Part shown: in pieces, positions 8,208-17,071 of the stretch
Numbering within the stretch: the stretch's first letter is position 1
Layout of the letters: every line of letters starts with the position of its first letter
NCBI GenBank assembly: GCA_030426805.1
Contig: JAUHXU010000002.1
Span: 496,001-560,000, forward strand
Origin: a bacterium
Lineage (GTDB): Bacteria; Planctomycetota; JAFGQW01
Reading direction: 5' to 3'
DNA: 64,000 nt
Program-made: the position numbers and the translations under genes
The notes under the pieces: model-generated
What the model was told of the DNA's origin: nothing
The model's input: the letters and a program-made list of their open reading frames with translations, nothing else
Database searches by the model: none

Positions 8208-9443
8208 TCATTGCTCGAGGCGGATCGTCGCGACGCGGATGCGTTGGAAGTCGCCGGTGCGGCGGGCGGCTTTGACCGCGACCTTCCACGACGGCTTGAT
8301 GCGCTTGCGGAGCTTCTTGCCGTCGACTTCGAGCCGGAGCGACTTGCTGCGCGGGATGGCGTCGGCGTCGATCCACAGCGTGATGGCTGTGACGCCGTCG
8401 CCGGTCACGCGCCACGCCTTCTCGTCGCGTTCGAGGCGGGCGAAGCCCGATGCCGTCGGGTAGCGGAACGGCGCCTTGCGTGCGTCCGTGACCTCCAGGT
8501 CGTGGACGATGCCGAACTCCTCGGGGCACTGCCACGCGAAGTGCACGATCGCCGGGTTTCGCGGGCGGCGGAAGTCGCGCACCGCGTTCCAGCCGTCGCC
8601 GAAGCGACGGAACGGGGCGAGGTGTCCGCCGGTGTCGAAGAAGTCGGACGTCACCTTCACACCGAGCGAGTCGAGTTTGCTGTAGGCCTCGTCGGCGAAC
8701 TTGAACAGGCACGTCGGGTCGTCCTTCGCGTGCACGATGTGAACGCGGAGGCTGCGCAGATTGTCCCAGCCGTAGCGCACCTGGTGCGTGACCGCGGCGA
8801 GCGGCACGATGCCGGCGACGTCGCCTGAGAGCGCGGCTCCGATGCGCCACGCCCAGAAGCCGGCCATCGAGATGCCGGTGAGGAAGACGCGATCGGCGTC
8901 CACGGCGAACCGGGTTCGCAGTTCGCGAAGCAGCCCACGGAATGCCGGCACCGACAACGAGATGCGCTGCTCGTTGTTCTCGTAGCGCCCCTCGCGGCCG
9001 AGCCGGTCATAGATGCGCGGTCGAACGCCGATGATCTCTCGGTCGGTCTGGTTGACGTAGTTCATCAGCGCCTGCGCGACCTTCTCGGGGCCGCCGTCGC
9101 GCATCCCGAAGTGGCCCATGTCGATCACGACCGGGTAGCGCTCGTCAGGCGAGTAACCGTCGGGGAGGTAGAGCGTGTAGTCCCACGTCTCGTCGCCCTG
9201 GGCAAACGAGAGATGGTGCACGCCGGGGTCGTGCGTCTCGCGGATCGGCCCGGCGGCGAACAGCTTCGTGATCCGCTCGATCGACGGATTGCTCGAGCCG
9301 GGAAAGCGCTTGAGCAGCTTGGTCGCCGCGGCATCGTCGGCGCGCACGTAGTCGGCGAGCCACTTGCGCTCGGCACGCGACTGCGCTGCCAGCGTCGCCG
9401 ACGCCAGCAGCAGCGCGAGCACGACTCCTCCCCGGTGGCGCAT
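8208..9443 (-). CDS. Exported alpha/beta-hydrolase (esterase)
   Basis: 411 aa. Signal peptide at residues 1-20 (ending SATLAAQ). The hydrolase core carries the nucleophile elbow G-I-S-M-A-G with Ser192, and a late 'DTGGHLAPF' supplies a candidate catalytic His. It resembles secreted esterase/PHB-depolymerase-like proteins common in planctomycetes; the substrate is unknown. The last about 100 residues look like a beta-sandwich accessory domain. Its ATG overlaps the nadA stop (TGATG), so it is probably translated from the nadA transcript. Confidence 0.85.
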   Translation of the reverse strand: MRHRGGVVLALLLASATLAAQSRAERKWLADYVRADDAAATKLLKRFPGSSNPSIERITKLFAAGPIRETHDPGVHHLSFAQGDETWDYTLYLPDGYSPDERYPVVIDMGHFGMRDGGPEKVAQALMNYVNQTDREIIGVRPRIYDRLGREGRYENNEQRISLSVPAFRGLLRELRTRFAVDADRVFLTGISMAGFWAWRIGAALSGDVAGIVPLAAVTHQVRYGWDNLRSLRVHIVHAKDDPTCLFKFADEAYSKLDSLGVKVTSDFFDTGGHLAPFRRFGDGWNAVRDFRRPRNPAIVHFAWQCPEEFGIVHDLEVTDARKAPFRYPTASGFARLERDEKAWRVTGDGVTAITLWIDADAIPRSKSLRLEVDGKKLRKRIKPSWKVAVKAARRTGDFQRIRVATIRLEQ

Positions 9444-10519
9444 CAGTGGATCTCGAGCATGCGGTCGAGCGACGCGCGGCCGCGCTCGATCATCTCCTGC
9501 GGCAACTCGATTTCGTAGCGGGTGTGGATCAGCGCGTCGAGCGTGTCCTCGAGCGTGATCTGGTTCATGTGCGGGCAGCGAATGCTGCACATGCGGATCA
9601 CCTCGCGGTGGGGGTTCTCGGCGATGATGTTGTCGCCCATCGAGCACTCGGTGAGGATCATGTAGCGCGGCGCATCGACGTCGCGCACGTAGTTGATGAT
9701 CGCGGACGTGCTGCCGGCGAAGTCGGCCTTCTCGACGACCTCGCGCTTGCACTCGGGGTGCGCGAGCACGACGACATCGGGGAACTGCTCGCGTGCAGCT
9801 TCGATGTCGCGCGGCGTGAACTGCTCGTGCACCTCGCACGTGCCGTTCCAGGTGACGAGCGACTTCTGGCCCGGCTTGATCGCGTCCTTGCCCGGCCCGC
9901 CGAGGAGCTTCGGGTAGACGACCTCCGCGCCGACGTCGGCCGCGACGTTCTGGGTCAGATACTCGTCCGGCAGGAAGATGATCGTCTCGTGCCCCTCGTC
10001 GAAGAGGTGCTGTGCAACCTTCGACGCGTTCGACGACGTGCAGCAGATGTCGGTCTCGGCCTTGACGTCGGCGTAGCAGTTCACGTAGGTCACGACGGGC
10101 GCGCCGGGGAACTCCGCCTTGAGTTTGCGCACGTCGTCGCCGTCCATGCTCGCGGCGAGCGAGCAGCCGGCTTCCTTCGCCGGCAGGAGCACGGTCTTCG
10201 ACGGGTTGAGGATCTTCGCGGTCTCCGCCATGAACTTGACGCCGCAGAAGATGATGATGTCGGCGTCGGTCTCGGCCGAGATCCGCGCGAGTCCGAGCGA
10301 GTCGCCGACGAAGTCGGGCACGCTGTGGAACAGCGCCGGCTCCATGTAGTTGTGGCCGAGGATGATCGCGTTGCGCTCGCGCTTGAGGCGGTTGATCTCG
10401 AACGCGATCTGCGCCTTCGCCTCGAGCTCGAAGTCGGGAACGACCTCGGAGAGCTTCTTCTTCATCCGGGCGAGCGTCTCGTCGACGCTCGTCGCGTCCT
10501 GAATCGCTTGGTCAGGCAT
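9443..10519 (-). CDS. nadA: Quinolinate synthase
   Basis: 358 aa cytoplasmic [4Fe-4S] enzyme that condenses iminoaspartate with dihydroxyacetone phosphate to quinolinate in de novo NAD synthesis. Recognised by 'AIILGHNYM', 'FCGVKFMAETAKIL', 'YVNCYADVKA', 'HPECKREVVE' and 'CSIRCPHMNQITL', which include the three cluster cysteines. The start at 10519 (MPDQ) gives the usual length; a longer frame reaches 10648 but its composition is not protein-like. nadB and nadC are not in the window. It is followed by the esterase with a 1-base overlap. Confidence 0.95.
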   Translation of the reverse strand: MPDQAIQDATSVDETLARMKKKLSEVVPDFELEAKAQIAFEINRLKRERNAIILGHNYMEPALFHSVPDFVGDSLGLARISAETDADIIIFCGVKFMAETAKILNPSKTVLLPAKEAGCSLAASMDGDDVRKLKAEFPGAPVVTYVNCYADVKAETDICCTSSNASKVAQHLFDEGHETIIFLPDEYLTQNVAADVGAEVVYPKLLGGPGKDAIKPGQKSLVTWNGTCEVHEQFTPRDIEAAREQFPDVVVLAHPECKREVVEKADFAGSTSAIINYVRDVDAPRYMILTECSMGDNIIAENPHREVIRMCSIRCPHMNQITLEDTLDALIHTRYEIELPQEMIERGRASLDRMLEIH

Positions 10520-10573
10520 TGGATTCCGTCTTCGTCTGTTGGTGGGCGCCCCCGAGGCGGGGGCCGTCTCTCC

Positions 10574-10579
10574 ACTATA
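10574..10579 (-). promoter_or_regulatory. Probable nadA -10 element (TATAGT)
   Basis: On the minus strand TATAGT lies 55 bases upstream of the nadA ATG, with TGGAAA 18 bases further upstream as a fair -35. It is the only AT-rich hexamer pair in this divergent spacer. Confidence 0.45.
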
Positions 10580-10721
10580 ACGAACCGGCGATGCGCGTTT
10601 CCACTTCGGCCGGAGGGCGAGTCGGTGCACTGCGAAAGAAACGCGCACCGGGCGGCTCGAAGCGGGACCGCGCCGGGCGGAGAGTGTCCCGGAGTTTCTT
10701 CGGGAGCGGCGTGGGCAGCGG

Positions 10722-10786
10722 CCACTGGGGGATAGGGCGACGCCGTCGCCCGCGAAATCGCATCGCCCATTCGGGCTGCCCAGTGG
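10722..10786 (+). promoter_or_regulatory. Structured leader that may hide the ribosome site
   Basis: The RNA before the ATG at 10798 can form nested hairpins. The outer stem pairs CCACTGGG (10722-10729) with CCCAGTGG (10779-10786). An inner stem pairs GGGCGAC (10735-10741) with GTCGCCC (10745-10751), loop GCC. The outer 3' arm overlaps the start of the GGAG ribosome site (10785-10788). No known riboswitch class was recognised. Confidence 0.4.
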
Positions 10787-10797
10787 AGACCCGTCCG

Positions 10798-12018
10798 ATG
10801 AAACCCGTCCTCTCGTTCCTCGCCGCCGCGCTCGTCGCGGGCGCCGCGTCCGCTCAGTTCGATTCCGGCGACTTCTTCGTCGCGACCAGCAACGGCGTCT
10901 ACGCGGTCGACCGCGCCACGTCGACGACGGCCACGTTGACGACGCTCGACGTGGTCCGTACGGCGGCGTGGGTCGGCGTCGACCACGACAACGAGTCCGC
11001 CGTGGCGATCGTCAACTCGCTCGCGACGTCGCACTTCCTTCGGCTCCGTCCGGGCTCGCCGCCGACGACGCTGACGTCGCTGCCGATCTGGGCGCAGGGC
11101 GCCACCACCGACCAGACCTCGCACTGGCTCATCGTGGGGCCGACCGGTTCGACGAGCCCGACGAGCCAGATGCTGCGCTATCGCGGCACGTCCGTGGTCG
11201 ATCCCGTGACGCCCGTGAAGAACTACAACTACCGGCTGAGCGCGATCACCGCGAACGACGATGCCGGTGACTACATCGCGACGACGACGACCGGGGGCAC
11301 GTTGCTGCGCTTGCAACTCGGGACCTACGTCCCCGGGGTTCTCGCGAGCGGCTACGGGTCGATCGTCGACATCGATTACGACCAGAAGCGGGGCGGTGCC
11401 TACTTCGTCACGACCGCGGCGACGGACAACATCCGATTCCGCCATCGCAACGGCGTCACGAAGTTCGCGACATGGCCGGGCGCCCGCGGTCTGGTCGTCG
11501 ACGACCTGACCGGCGACGTCTACGTCCACGACCAGGACTCGATCGTCAAGTTCGACGCGGCGGGTGCGATCGCGCGCACGTGGACGGTGGCGGCGTTCGG
11601 TTCGATCCAATCGATCGCGCTGCAGGGCAGTCGCAAGCTCCGGGGCGGCCTCAACAACACGAGCAAGCCCGGCTCGCGGTTCCAGGTCGTCGGGGAGTTC
11701 CCCGGCTCGCCGAACCGGCCCTACGCGCTCGGCCTCGGCATCTCCGGTATGCGCCCGGGCGTCGCGTTGCCCGACGGCCGCACGATCAACATCCTGCCGG
11801 ACGTCGTCACGGTCCTGTCGGTGAACGGGCTCCTCGGTACGGCGACGCAGGGCTTTGCCGGCACGACCAGCACCTACGGCCAGTTCCTCGCGTCGTTCAG
11901 CCTGCCGAAGGTCCCCAGCACGTTCCCGCCGATCGTCGTCGCCGGCGTCGTGTTCGACCCGGCATTCCCGGGCGGCCTCGACATCGCGCCGTCCGTCGCG
12001 GTGAAGGTGATTCCGTAG
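10798..12018 (+). CDS. Exported protein of unknown function, beta-rich
   Basis: 406 aa. Residues 1-20 are a clean signal peptide ending GAASAQ. The body is rich in beta-strands and Thr/Gly/Asp, with weak NHL/beta-propeller-like phrases such as 'GLVVDDLTGDVYVHDQDSIVKFD'. The last about 100 residues (Leu/Gly/Pro/Thr-rich, ending in 'VFDPAFPGGLDIAPS') resemble the C-terminal domain of the beta-helix protein at 47-1348. No catalytic motif is visible. ATG 10798 has GGAG 9 bases upstream and begins the signal peptide. A hairpin terminator follows. Confidence 0.75.
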   Translation: MKPVLSFLAAALVAGAASAQFDSGDFFVATSNGVYAVDRATSTTATLTTLDVVRTAAWVGVDHDNESAVAIVNSLATSHFLRLRPGSPPTTLTSLPIWAQGATTDQTSHWLIVGPTGSTSPTSQMLRYRGTSVVDPVTPVKNYNYRLSAITANDDAGDYIATTTTGGTLLRLQLGTYVPGVLASGYGSIVDIDYDQKRGGAYFVTTAATDNIRFRHRNGVTKFATWPGARGLVVDDLTGDVYVHDQDSIVKFDAAGAIARTWTVAAFGSIQSIALQGSRKLRGGLNNTSKPGSRFQVVGEFPGSPNRPYALGLGISGMRPGVALPDGRTINILPDVVTVLSVNGLLGTATQGFAGTTSTYGQFLASFSLPKVPSTFPPIVVAGVVFDPAFPGGLDIAPSVAVKVIP

Positions 12019-12051
12019 CGGGTCACCCGGCATCGCCTGCGCTCTCCGACA

Positions 12052-12087
12052 GGCCGCGAAGCGCTCCCCGTGCTTCGCGGCCCGTTT
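12052..12087 (+). terminator. Probable rho-independent terminator
   Basis: A perfect 11-bp stem, GGCCGCGAAGC (12052-12062) with GCTTCGCGGCC (12072-12082), 9-base loop, followed by CGTTT. It lies 33 bases after the stop of the exported-protein gene. The T-tract is short. Confidence 0.7.
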
Positions 12088-12152
12088 CGTACTTCTTCGG
12101 GTTCGATGCGGGTGGGATTGCTTTTGGCGTCGGCGGGCGCGACGATGGCGCG

Positions 12153-12779
12153 ATGCCCGATGCGTTTTCCTGGAGCCGACTCGAAGATGCCCGGCGGGCG
12201 TTCCGTGCGAACCGGCCGGGATTCTGGTCACTACCGGTCGTGCGCAAGAGCGAGGACTTGGTCGTCGCTGCTTTGGGGGGTGACGGCCGCGTGCTCGACG
12301 TCGGGGCGGGCGACGCGGCGCTCGGACGGCGGCTGGGTGACGCGTGCTACACGACCGTCGACCCGGACCCCGGGCGCCAGGCCGACTACCGCGTACTCGG
12401 GGACGTCGCCGGGGAGTTCGACGTCGTCGCGTGCCTCGAAGTCATCGAGCACCTCTCGGCAGACGACGCGGTTGCGCTCCTCGCCGACATGCGCGAACGG
12501 CTCGATGCCCGTGGCATGCTCGTCGTCTCCACGCCGAACACGATGAACCCGACCGCGTTCCTGACCACGGTCGATCACCGCACGCCGTGGCGCTGGGACG
12601 AACTCGGTGGCGTCCTCGAGTCGCTCGGCTATCGCGTGGACCACGTCGTGCGCGTGAAGAACGACCCGTGGCTGCGTCGCGTCGGTCGCCGGCTCGTCGC
12701 GCCGCTGCACCGGGTGCTCGGCATCGACTGGGCGGTCAGCATCGCGGTCGTCGCGACACGGGACGAACGAAGCGGTTGA
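12153..12779 (+). CDS. Class I SAM-dependent methyltransferase
   Basis: 208 aa. Motif I is 'VLDVGAGDAALGRRL' (residues about 48-62), and 'DVVACLEVIEHLSADDA' gives motif IV as in UbiG/Methyltransf_11 proteins. The remainder is the usual Rossmann-like fold with a C-terminal substrate lid. The substrate is not identifiable. No strong ribosome site precedes the ATG. It lies 66 bases before the second UGA-containing gene and may share its transcript. Confidence 0.8.
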   Translation: MPDAFSWSRLEDARRAFRANRPGFWSLPVVRKSEDLVVAALGGDGRVLDVGAGDAALGRRLGDACYTTVDPDPGRQADYRVLGDVAGEFDVVACLEVIEHLSADDAVALLADMRERLDARGMLVVSTPNTMNPTAFLTTVDHRTPWRWDELGGVLESLGYRVDHVVRVKNDPWLRRVGRRLVAPLHRVLGIDWAVSIAVVATRDERSG

Positions 12780-12845
12780 TGCGGGCGCCGACCGTTCGGT
12801 AGGCTGGGCCGTGACCGATCTCGGAACGTGACGATGGAGGCCACC

Positions 12846-14081
12846 GTGCACCGCGCATCCCGACTGACCGCATTGCTGTTCGCCCTCGGCGCGTCGACGT
12901 TCGCCACTGCGCAACGTTCGAAGCCCGCCGGGATCGCGCTCACGGAGAAGACCTTCCCGCGTTGGCTCGAGTTCATCCGGCCGACCGAGGCGGAACTCGC
13001 GTACGAGCGCATCGGGTGGCGCAACGCGCTGATGCCCGCGGTCGAGGAGGCGAAGCGACTCGGCCGACCGATTCTGTTGTGGACGATGAACGGTCATCCG
13101 CTCGGCTGCACGTGAAACAACGGCGTCCGCGGACGCCAGCTGGTCTGGTCAGACCCGAAGATCGTCGCCTTGTCCCGTCAATTCGTCACCGTCGCGGAAG
13201 AGGTGCACTTCCTCTTTCCGGAGAGTGCGGGTGCTCGCGCTCGCGTCGCGGGGAAGCCGGCGCACGAGTTCTTCAAGCGCTACGGCGCGCAGGTACCCGC
13301 CGAGGATTGGAACGAGCCCGGCACGAAGCAGGGCGTCTACATGATCGGCCCCGACGCGGAGTATCTCGAAGGGGCCCACGCCGTCAGCGGAAATGCGGCC
13401 GGCCTGCGCAAGCGTCTGGAGACGGCGCTCGCGCGGTGGAAGAAGCTGCGCAAGGAGAAGGGCTACGCGAACGACCCCGTGCCGAGTGTCACGTCCGGTC
13501 CGCCGCCGTGGGTCGAGGCGAAGCCCGTCGTCTTCCGCGTCTTCCTGCGCGACCTGCCGCGGAAGAAAGGCGACCGCAGCGGACGGCGGTTCAAGAAGTC
13601 CGATCGTGGCGGCCCGTGGATGTCGTTCACGAAGTGGGCGTGGAACGTGAATTGGATCGGCTTCGACGATGCGGCCCCGTTTGTCACGAAGCGCAAGGCG
13701 CCGAAGCCGATCGACGACGCGACCGTCCGGCGCATCTGTCGCCGTGTGCTCGTCGACAACGTGCGCGGTCAGACCGGACGTTGGAAACCCGAAGACGTCA
13801 AAGAGGCGGTGCTCACGAAGCGGCGGGTGGAGCAAAAGGACGGCCGCTGGACGATCGAGTATTCGGGCCACGCGGTGATGGAATCGGCGAAGCAGTCGTA
13901 TCGCCCGACGCTCTACGGGCGCGCGGTGTGGGACAGCCGGAAGAAGCGCTTCGACCGATTCGAGCTCGTCGCGATCGGTGACCGCAAGGGCGCCGGCACG
14001 TTCAACCAGCGCGCCCGCGACCCCGGCCCGGCGCCGATGGGGATCGCGCTCGTCGGCTGGGCGCGCCCCGACGCGCAGTGA
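12846..14081 (+). CDS. Exported selenoprotein with C-T-U motif, in-frame UGA at 13113-13115
   Basis: Read through UGA: 411 aa, Sec at residue 90. GTG 12846 is chosen because GGAGG (12836-12840) lies 5 bases upstream and it begins a compact signal peptide (MHRASRLTALLFALG...TAQ); GTG 12828 and ATG 12834 are in-frame alternatives. 'EEAKRLGRPILLWTMNGHP' then 'LGCT-U-NNG' resembles the strand-plus-redox-site start of a thioredoxin fold, with Cys and Sec separated by one residue. About 70 residues later 'VYMIGPDAEYLEG' resembles the later thioredoxin strands. The C-terminal 200 residues are basic and unrecognised. Coding continues 322 codons past UGA. The UGA is followed by two hairpins, one with a GGUC loop as in E. 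coli fdhF. Probably a periplasmic selenol redox protein of an uncharacterised family; a simple broken gene is the alternative. Confidence 0.82.
13122..13155 (+). promoter_or_regulatory. Candidate SECIS element with GGUC apical loop
   Basis: Hairpin A: GGCGTC (13122-13127) pairs with GACGCC (13132-13137), loop CGCG. Hairpin B: GGTCT (13142-13146) pairs perfectly with AGACC (13151-13155), loop GGTC (13147-13150), 31 bases after the UGA. The E. coli fdhF SECIS also has a GGUC loop closed by a short stem, and SelB contacts its G and U. Both loop identity and distance are in the bacterial range. Confidence 0.62.
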
Positions 14082-14091
14082 GCCGGCTCGA

Positions 14092-14430
14092 TCACGTCGC
14101 GGGCCCGCGGGCGAGCAGCAGCAACCCCACCGCCGCGACGACGATCATCACGAGCTGTCGGATCTCCGCCTGGGCGATGCCCTTCTTGACGAGCGCCTCG
14201 TAGAAGAACCAGCCGCCGAGCATCGTGATCGCGACCAGGCCGATGGCGAGCCCAACGCGCGATCGCCCAATCGCGACGAGCCCGGCCGACACCCAACTCG
14301 CGACTCCGACCGCGATGCCGAACCACAGCCCGGTGTGGCCCCCGGGCTGAAAGAGGAATCGGATCAGGCCGCTGGTGATTGCGGCAGCGCCGAAGAGCGC
14401 GAGCGTGACGGGGCGGGACGGGACGGACAT
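14092..14430 (-). CDS. Small membrane protein of unknown function
   Basis: 112 aa with about four predicted membrane helices separated by short loops (around residues 8-24, 32-50, 56-74 and 88-106), otherwise unremarkable. The size and topology recall TMEM14-like proteins, but no signature could be confirmed. The start at 14430 gives MSVPSRP; a longer frame to 14595 has non-protein composition. It is divergent from the NifS-like gene. Confidence 0.65.
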   Translation of the reverse strand: MSVPSRPVTLALFGAAAITSGLIRFLFQPGGHTGLWFGIAVGVASWVSAGLVAIGRSRVGLAIGLVAITMLGGWFFYEALVKKGIAQAEIRQLVMIVVAAVGLLLLARGPAT

Positions 14431-14552
14431 CGGAGGCCTCTCTTCCTGGTTGCGCAACGTCCGGTCGAACGGTGCTCGCGTCCGGGCGGTTCGCCGGACG
14501 GCCGAACGCGCGCTATCCGTTGGCCTCGATGCGCACGCAACGGAGGAGTCCG

Positions 14553-15701
14553 ATGACCGACGTTCCGATCTACCTCGACTACAACGCGACCGCACCGGTG
14601 GACCGCCGGGTCGCCGAGGCGATGGCGCCGTTTCTCTTCGATCACTGGGGCAACCCGTCGAGCGGGCACGTGCTCGGGCGCGACTCGCGGGCGGCGATCG
14701 ACCGGGCGCGCGATGCGGTCGCGGCGCTCATCGGGTGCTCGCCCGGCGAGGTGGTCTTCACGAGCGGTGGCACCGAGGCGTCGAACATGGCGATCTTCGG
14801 GATCGCCGAGGCGCGCGCGACCGATGGCAAGCACCTGATCACGTCGGCGGTCGAGCACCCCGCGACGCTCGGCCCGTGTCGCTACCTCGCCGAGCGACGC
14901 GGCTACCGACTCACCGTGTTGCCGGTCGACGCGGACGGGCGGGTCGACCCCGCCGAACTCGAGCGCGCGATCGACGACGAGACGATCCTCGTGTCGGTGA
15001 TGCACGCGAACAACGAAGTCGGGACGATCCAGCCGATCGCGGAACTGTCGGCGATCGCACACGCGCACGGCGCGTGGATGCACGTCGACGCGGCGCAGTC
15101 GGTCGGCAAGATCCCGGTCGACCGCGACGAACTCGGCGCCGACTTCATCAGCATCGCCGGGCACAAGTTGTGCGCGCCGAAGGGCGTCGGGGCGCTGATC
15201 GCGCGTGAGGGGCTCGCGATCGACAACCTGATGTTCGGTGCCGGTCACGAGCAGGGGCGGCGCCCCGGCACCGAGAACGTGCTCGAGGTCGTCGGCCTCG
15301 GGCGTGCGGCGGCGATCGCGCGCGACGAACTCGCGGACGCGCCCGGGCACTCCGCGGCGCTTCGCGATCGGCTCGAAGGCGCGCTGCGCGACGGCGTCGA
15401 CGGCTTGCGCGTCTTCGGCCATCCGACGCTGCGCCTGCCGAACACGTTGAACGCGAGCTTCCCCGGCGTCTACGGTGCCGACCTCGTCGCGTCCCTCGGG
15501 GACCGCGTCTGTGCGTCGTCGGGCGCCGCGTGCCACTCGGGCCAGGTCTACATGTCGCCGGTGCTGTGCGCGATGGGTGTGGACGAGGCCGCGGCGAAGG
15601 GGTCGGTGCGGCTGTCGGTCGGTCGCTTCACGACCGAGGAGGACGTCGATCGCGGCGCCGCGATCGTGATCGACGCGTGGCGGGCACTCCGCGACGGTTG
15701 A
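14553..15701 (+). CDS. Cysteine desulfurase / selenocysteine lyase-like PLP enzyme (NifS family)
   Basis: 382 aa fold-type I PLP enzyme taking S (or Se) from cysteine (or selenocysteine) as an enzyme persulfide (selenide). 'YLDYNATAPVD', 'FTSGGTEASN', 'MHANNEVGTIQPI', 'HVDAAQSVGKI', 'GHKLCAPKG' (Lys205 binds PLP) and 'RPGTEN' are all family motifs. The active Cys327 lies in SSGAACHSG and is followed by 'SPVLCAMGV' and 'VRLSVGRFTT'. The GAACHS, SPVL and RLSVGR phrases match mammalian selenocysteine lyase more closely than IscS (SSGSACTS). Given a probable selenoprotein 0.5 kb upstream, a role in selenium delivery is plausible but unproven. GGAGGAG precedes the ATG by 5 bases. No iscU/sufU neighbour. 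Confidence 0.9.
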   Translation: MTDVPIYLDYNATAPVDRRVAEAMAPFLFDHWGNPSSGHVLGRDSRAAIDRARDAVAALIGCSPGEVVFTSGGTEASNMAIFGIAEARATDGKHLITSAVEHPATLGPCRYLAERRGYRLTVLPVDADGRVDPAELERAIDDETILVSVMHANNEVGTIQPIAELSAIAHAHGAWMHVDAAQSVGKIPVDRDELGADFISIAGHKLCAPKGVGALIAREGLAIDNLMFGAGHEQGRRPGTENVLEVVGLGRAAAIARDELADAPGHSAALRDRLEGALRDGVDGLRVFGHPTLRLPNTLNASFPGVYGADLVASLGDRVCASSGAACHSGQVYMSPVLCAMGVDEAAAKGSVRLSVGRFTTEEDVDRGAAIVIDAWRALRDG

Positions 15702-15707
15702 TCGCCG

Positions 15708-17039
15708 TCAGCGGAAGCGCTTCTCGTACGGGACCTTCTTCTTCGGGAAGCGCTTCAGGATCTTCACCGCCCGCTCGATCAACGTGTCCCTGCCGTTGGC
15801 GAGGTCCTTCGCGTCATACTCGACGATCTCGTGCGGGATCACGCCGATCCCCTCGATCCCGCGGCCGTCGTTGAAGCGGCCCTTGTTCGACGCGACGGAC
15901 ACGCGCAGCCGGAACAGCCCCGACGGCAGGTCGAGCATCACCTTTGACGACGACATCCCCGCCGTCGCGTTCTCGCCGATCATGTAGGCGCGACCGTCCT
16001 CCTTGAACATGCCGCTCGCGGTCTCGGCCGAGCTCACCGCGGTCGCGTTCACGATGACGACGATCGGCCCGGCGAACGCGTGCGGTCCCGCCTGTTCGTA
16101 GCGCTTGATCACGCGGCCCTTGACCGTCTGGCCGCGCATCGTCTTGCCCTTCGGGATGAAGCGACCCATCAGCGCGTCGTGGTCGAAACCGCCGCCGGTG
16201 TTGCCGCGGAAGTCGAGGATCAAGCCGTCGACCGCGCCGAGCGCGCTGAGTGCACCGTCCACCTGGGCCGGCAGATCGTCCTGGCACTTGCGGATCGACA
16301 GGTAGCCGATCGCGCCCTTCGTCTTCTTGCCCTTGCCGCCGATCGTCCAGTAGACGACCTCGCCGTGCAGGTTCGCGTCCTCGGGTACGAACGCCGGACC
16401 CGCGGCGCGTTGCCGCGTCTTCTCGTTGCACGTGAGCGTGCGCTTGCGGCGCTTGCCCTTCGGGTCGCGAAAGCGGATCTCGACCCGCTCGCCGACCGGG
16501 CCGCTCATCCCGCCGCAGCGCACCGCGCCGTCGAGGTGTTGCGCGGTCGAGAAGGACCAGTGGTCGGCGAGTTCGGCTGCCCGGGCGGTCAGCCACGCGT
16601 CGACAGGCTTGCCGCCGATGCGCTCGATCCGCGATCCGATCGGGATGTTCGCCTCGGCCGCCGGCCCCCACACGCTCTTCACGAGCAGGTGCTTCTCGCT
16701 GCGCACGAGGTGCAGGCCGAGGCCACCGAGCGGCGTGAAGTTCGCCCGTCGGACGTTCCTGCCCTTCGGGCCGGGGTGGACCGCGGCGTGGCCGTCCTTC
16801 AGTCGCGCGAGCAGGCGGTCCATCAACACGAGGTGTTCGCCGGGCGACGACACCTCCTTCACCGCTGCGCGGAACTCGGTCTTCACCGCGGCCCAGTCGA
16901 TCTTCTTCATCTCGAAGAAGTGTCCGCAGCGCTTTTCGATCTCGGTCAGCGCGAACTCGACGTCGGCGGCGTAGTCCTGCGCGCGCGCGACGCCGGTCGC
17001 GAGCAGCGCGCACACGAGGAGGGGGGCGGCGCATCGCAT
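15708..17039 (-). CDS. Exported S41-family serine peptidase (C-terminal processing protease type)
   Basis: 443 aa. Signal peptide 1-20 (ending GVARA). An N-terminal helical cap is followed by a PDZ-like domain (about residues 95-190; 'GSRIERIGGKPVDAWL') and the S41 core: 'DGLILDFRGNTGGGFDHDALMG' and the nucleophile in 'NATAVSSAETASGMF' (about residue 336). The CtpA-type lysine is not obvious. An internal Lys-rich stretch (GKGKKTKG) interrupts the PDZ-core junction. Probably a periplasmic peptidase. ATG 17048 (MAAMRC) is an equally possible start. It is convergent with the NifS-like gene, 6 bases away. Confidence 0.88.
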   Translation of the reverse strand: MRCAAPLLVCALLATGVARAQDYAADVEFALTEIEKRCGHFFEMKKIDWAAVKTEFRAAVKEVSSPGEHLVLMDRLLARLKDGHAAVHPGPKGRNVRRANFTPLGGLGLHLVRSEKHLLVKSVWGPAAEANIPIGSRIERIGGKPVDAWLTARAAELADHWSFSTAQHLDGAVRCGGMSGPVGERVEIRFRDPKGKRRKRTLTCNEKTRQRAAGPAFVPEDANLHGEVVYWTIGGKGKKTKGAIGYLSIRKCQDDLPAQVDGALSALGAVDGLILDFRGNTGGGFDHDALMGRFIPKGKTMRGQTVKGRVIKRYEQAGPHAFAGPIVVIVNATAVSSAETASGMFKEDGRAYMIGENATAGMSSSKVMLDLPSGLFRLRVSVASNKGRFNDGRGIEGIGVIPHEIVEYDAKDLANGRDTLIERAVKILKRFPKKKVPYEKRFR

Positions 17040-17071
17040 GGCCGCCATTGTCCGGGGGCCCGGGTGGGGAA

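Noticed and set aside
13113..13115. Treating the second UGA gene as two separate genes (short peptide plus a TTG-started protein at 13170)
   Set aside because: The thioredoxin-like motif and the downstream sequence form one protein; the 5' piece alone has no function and the GGUC hairpin supports read-through.
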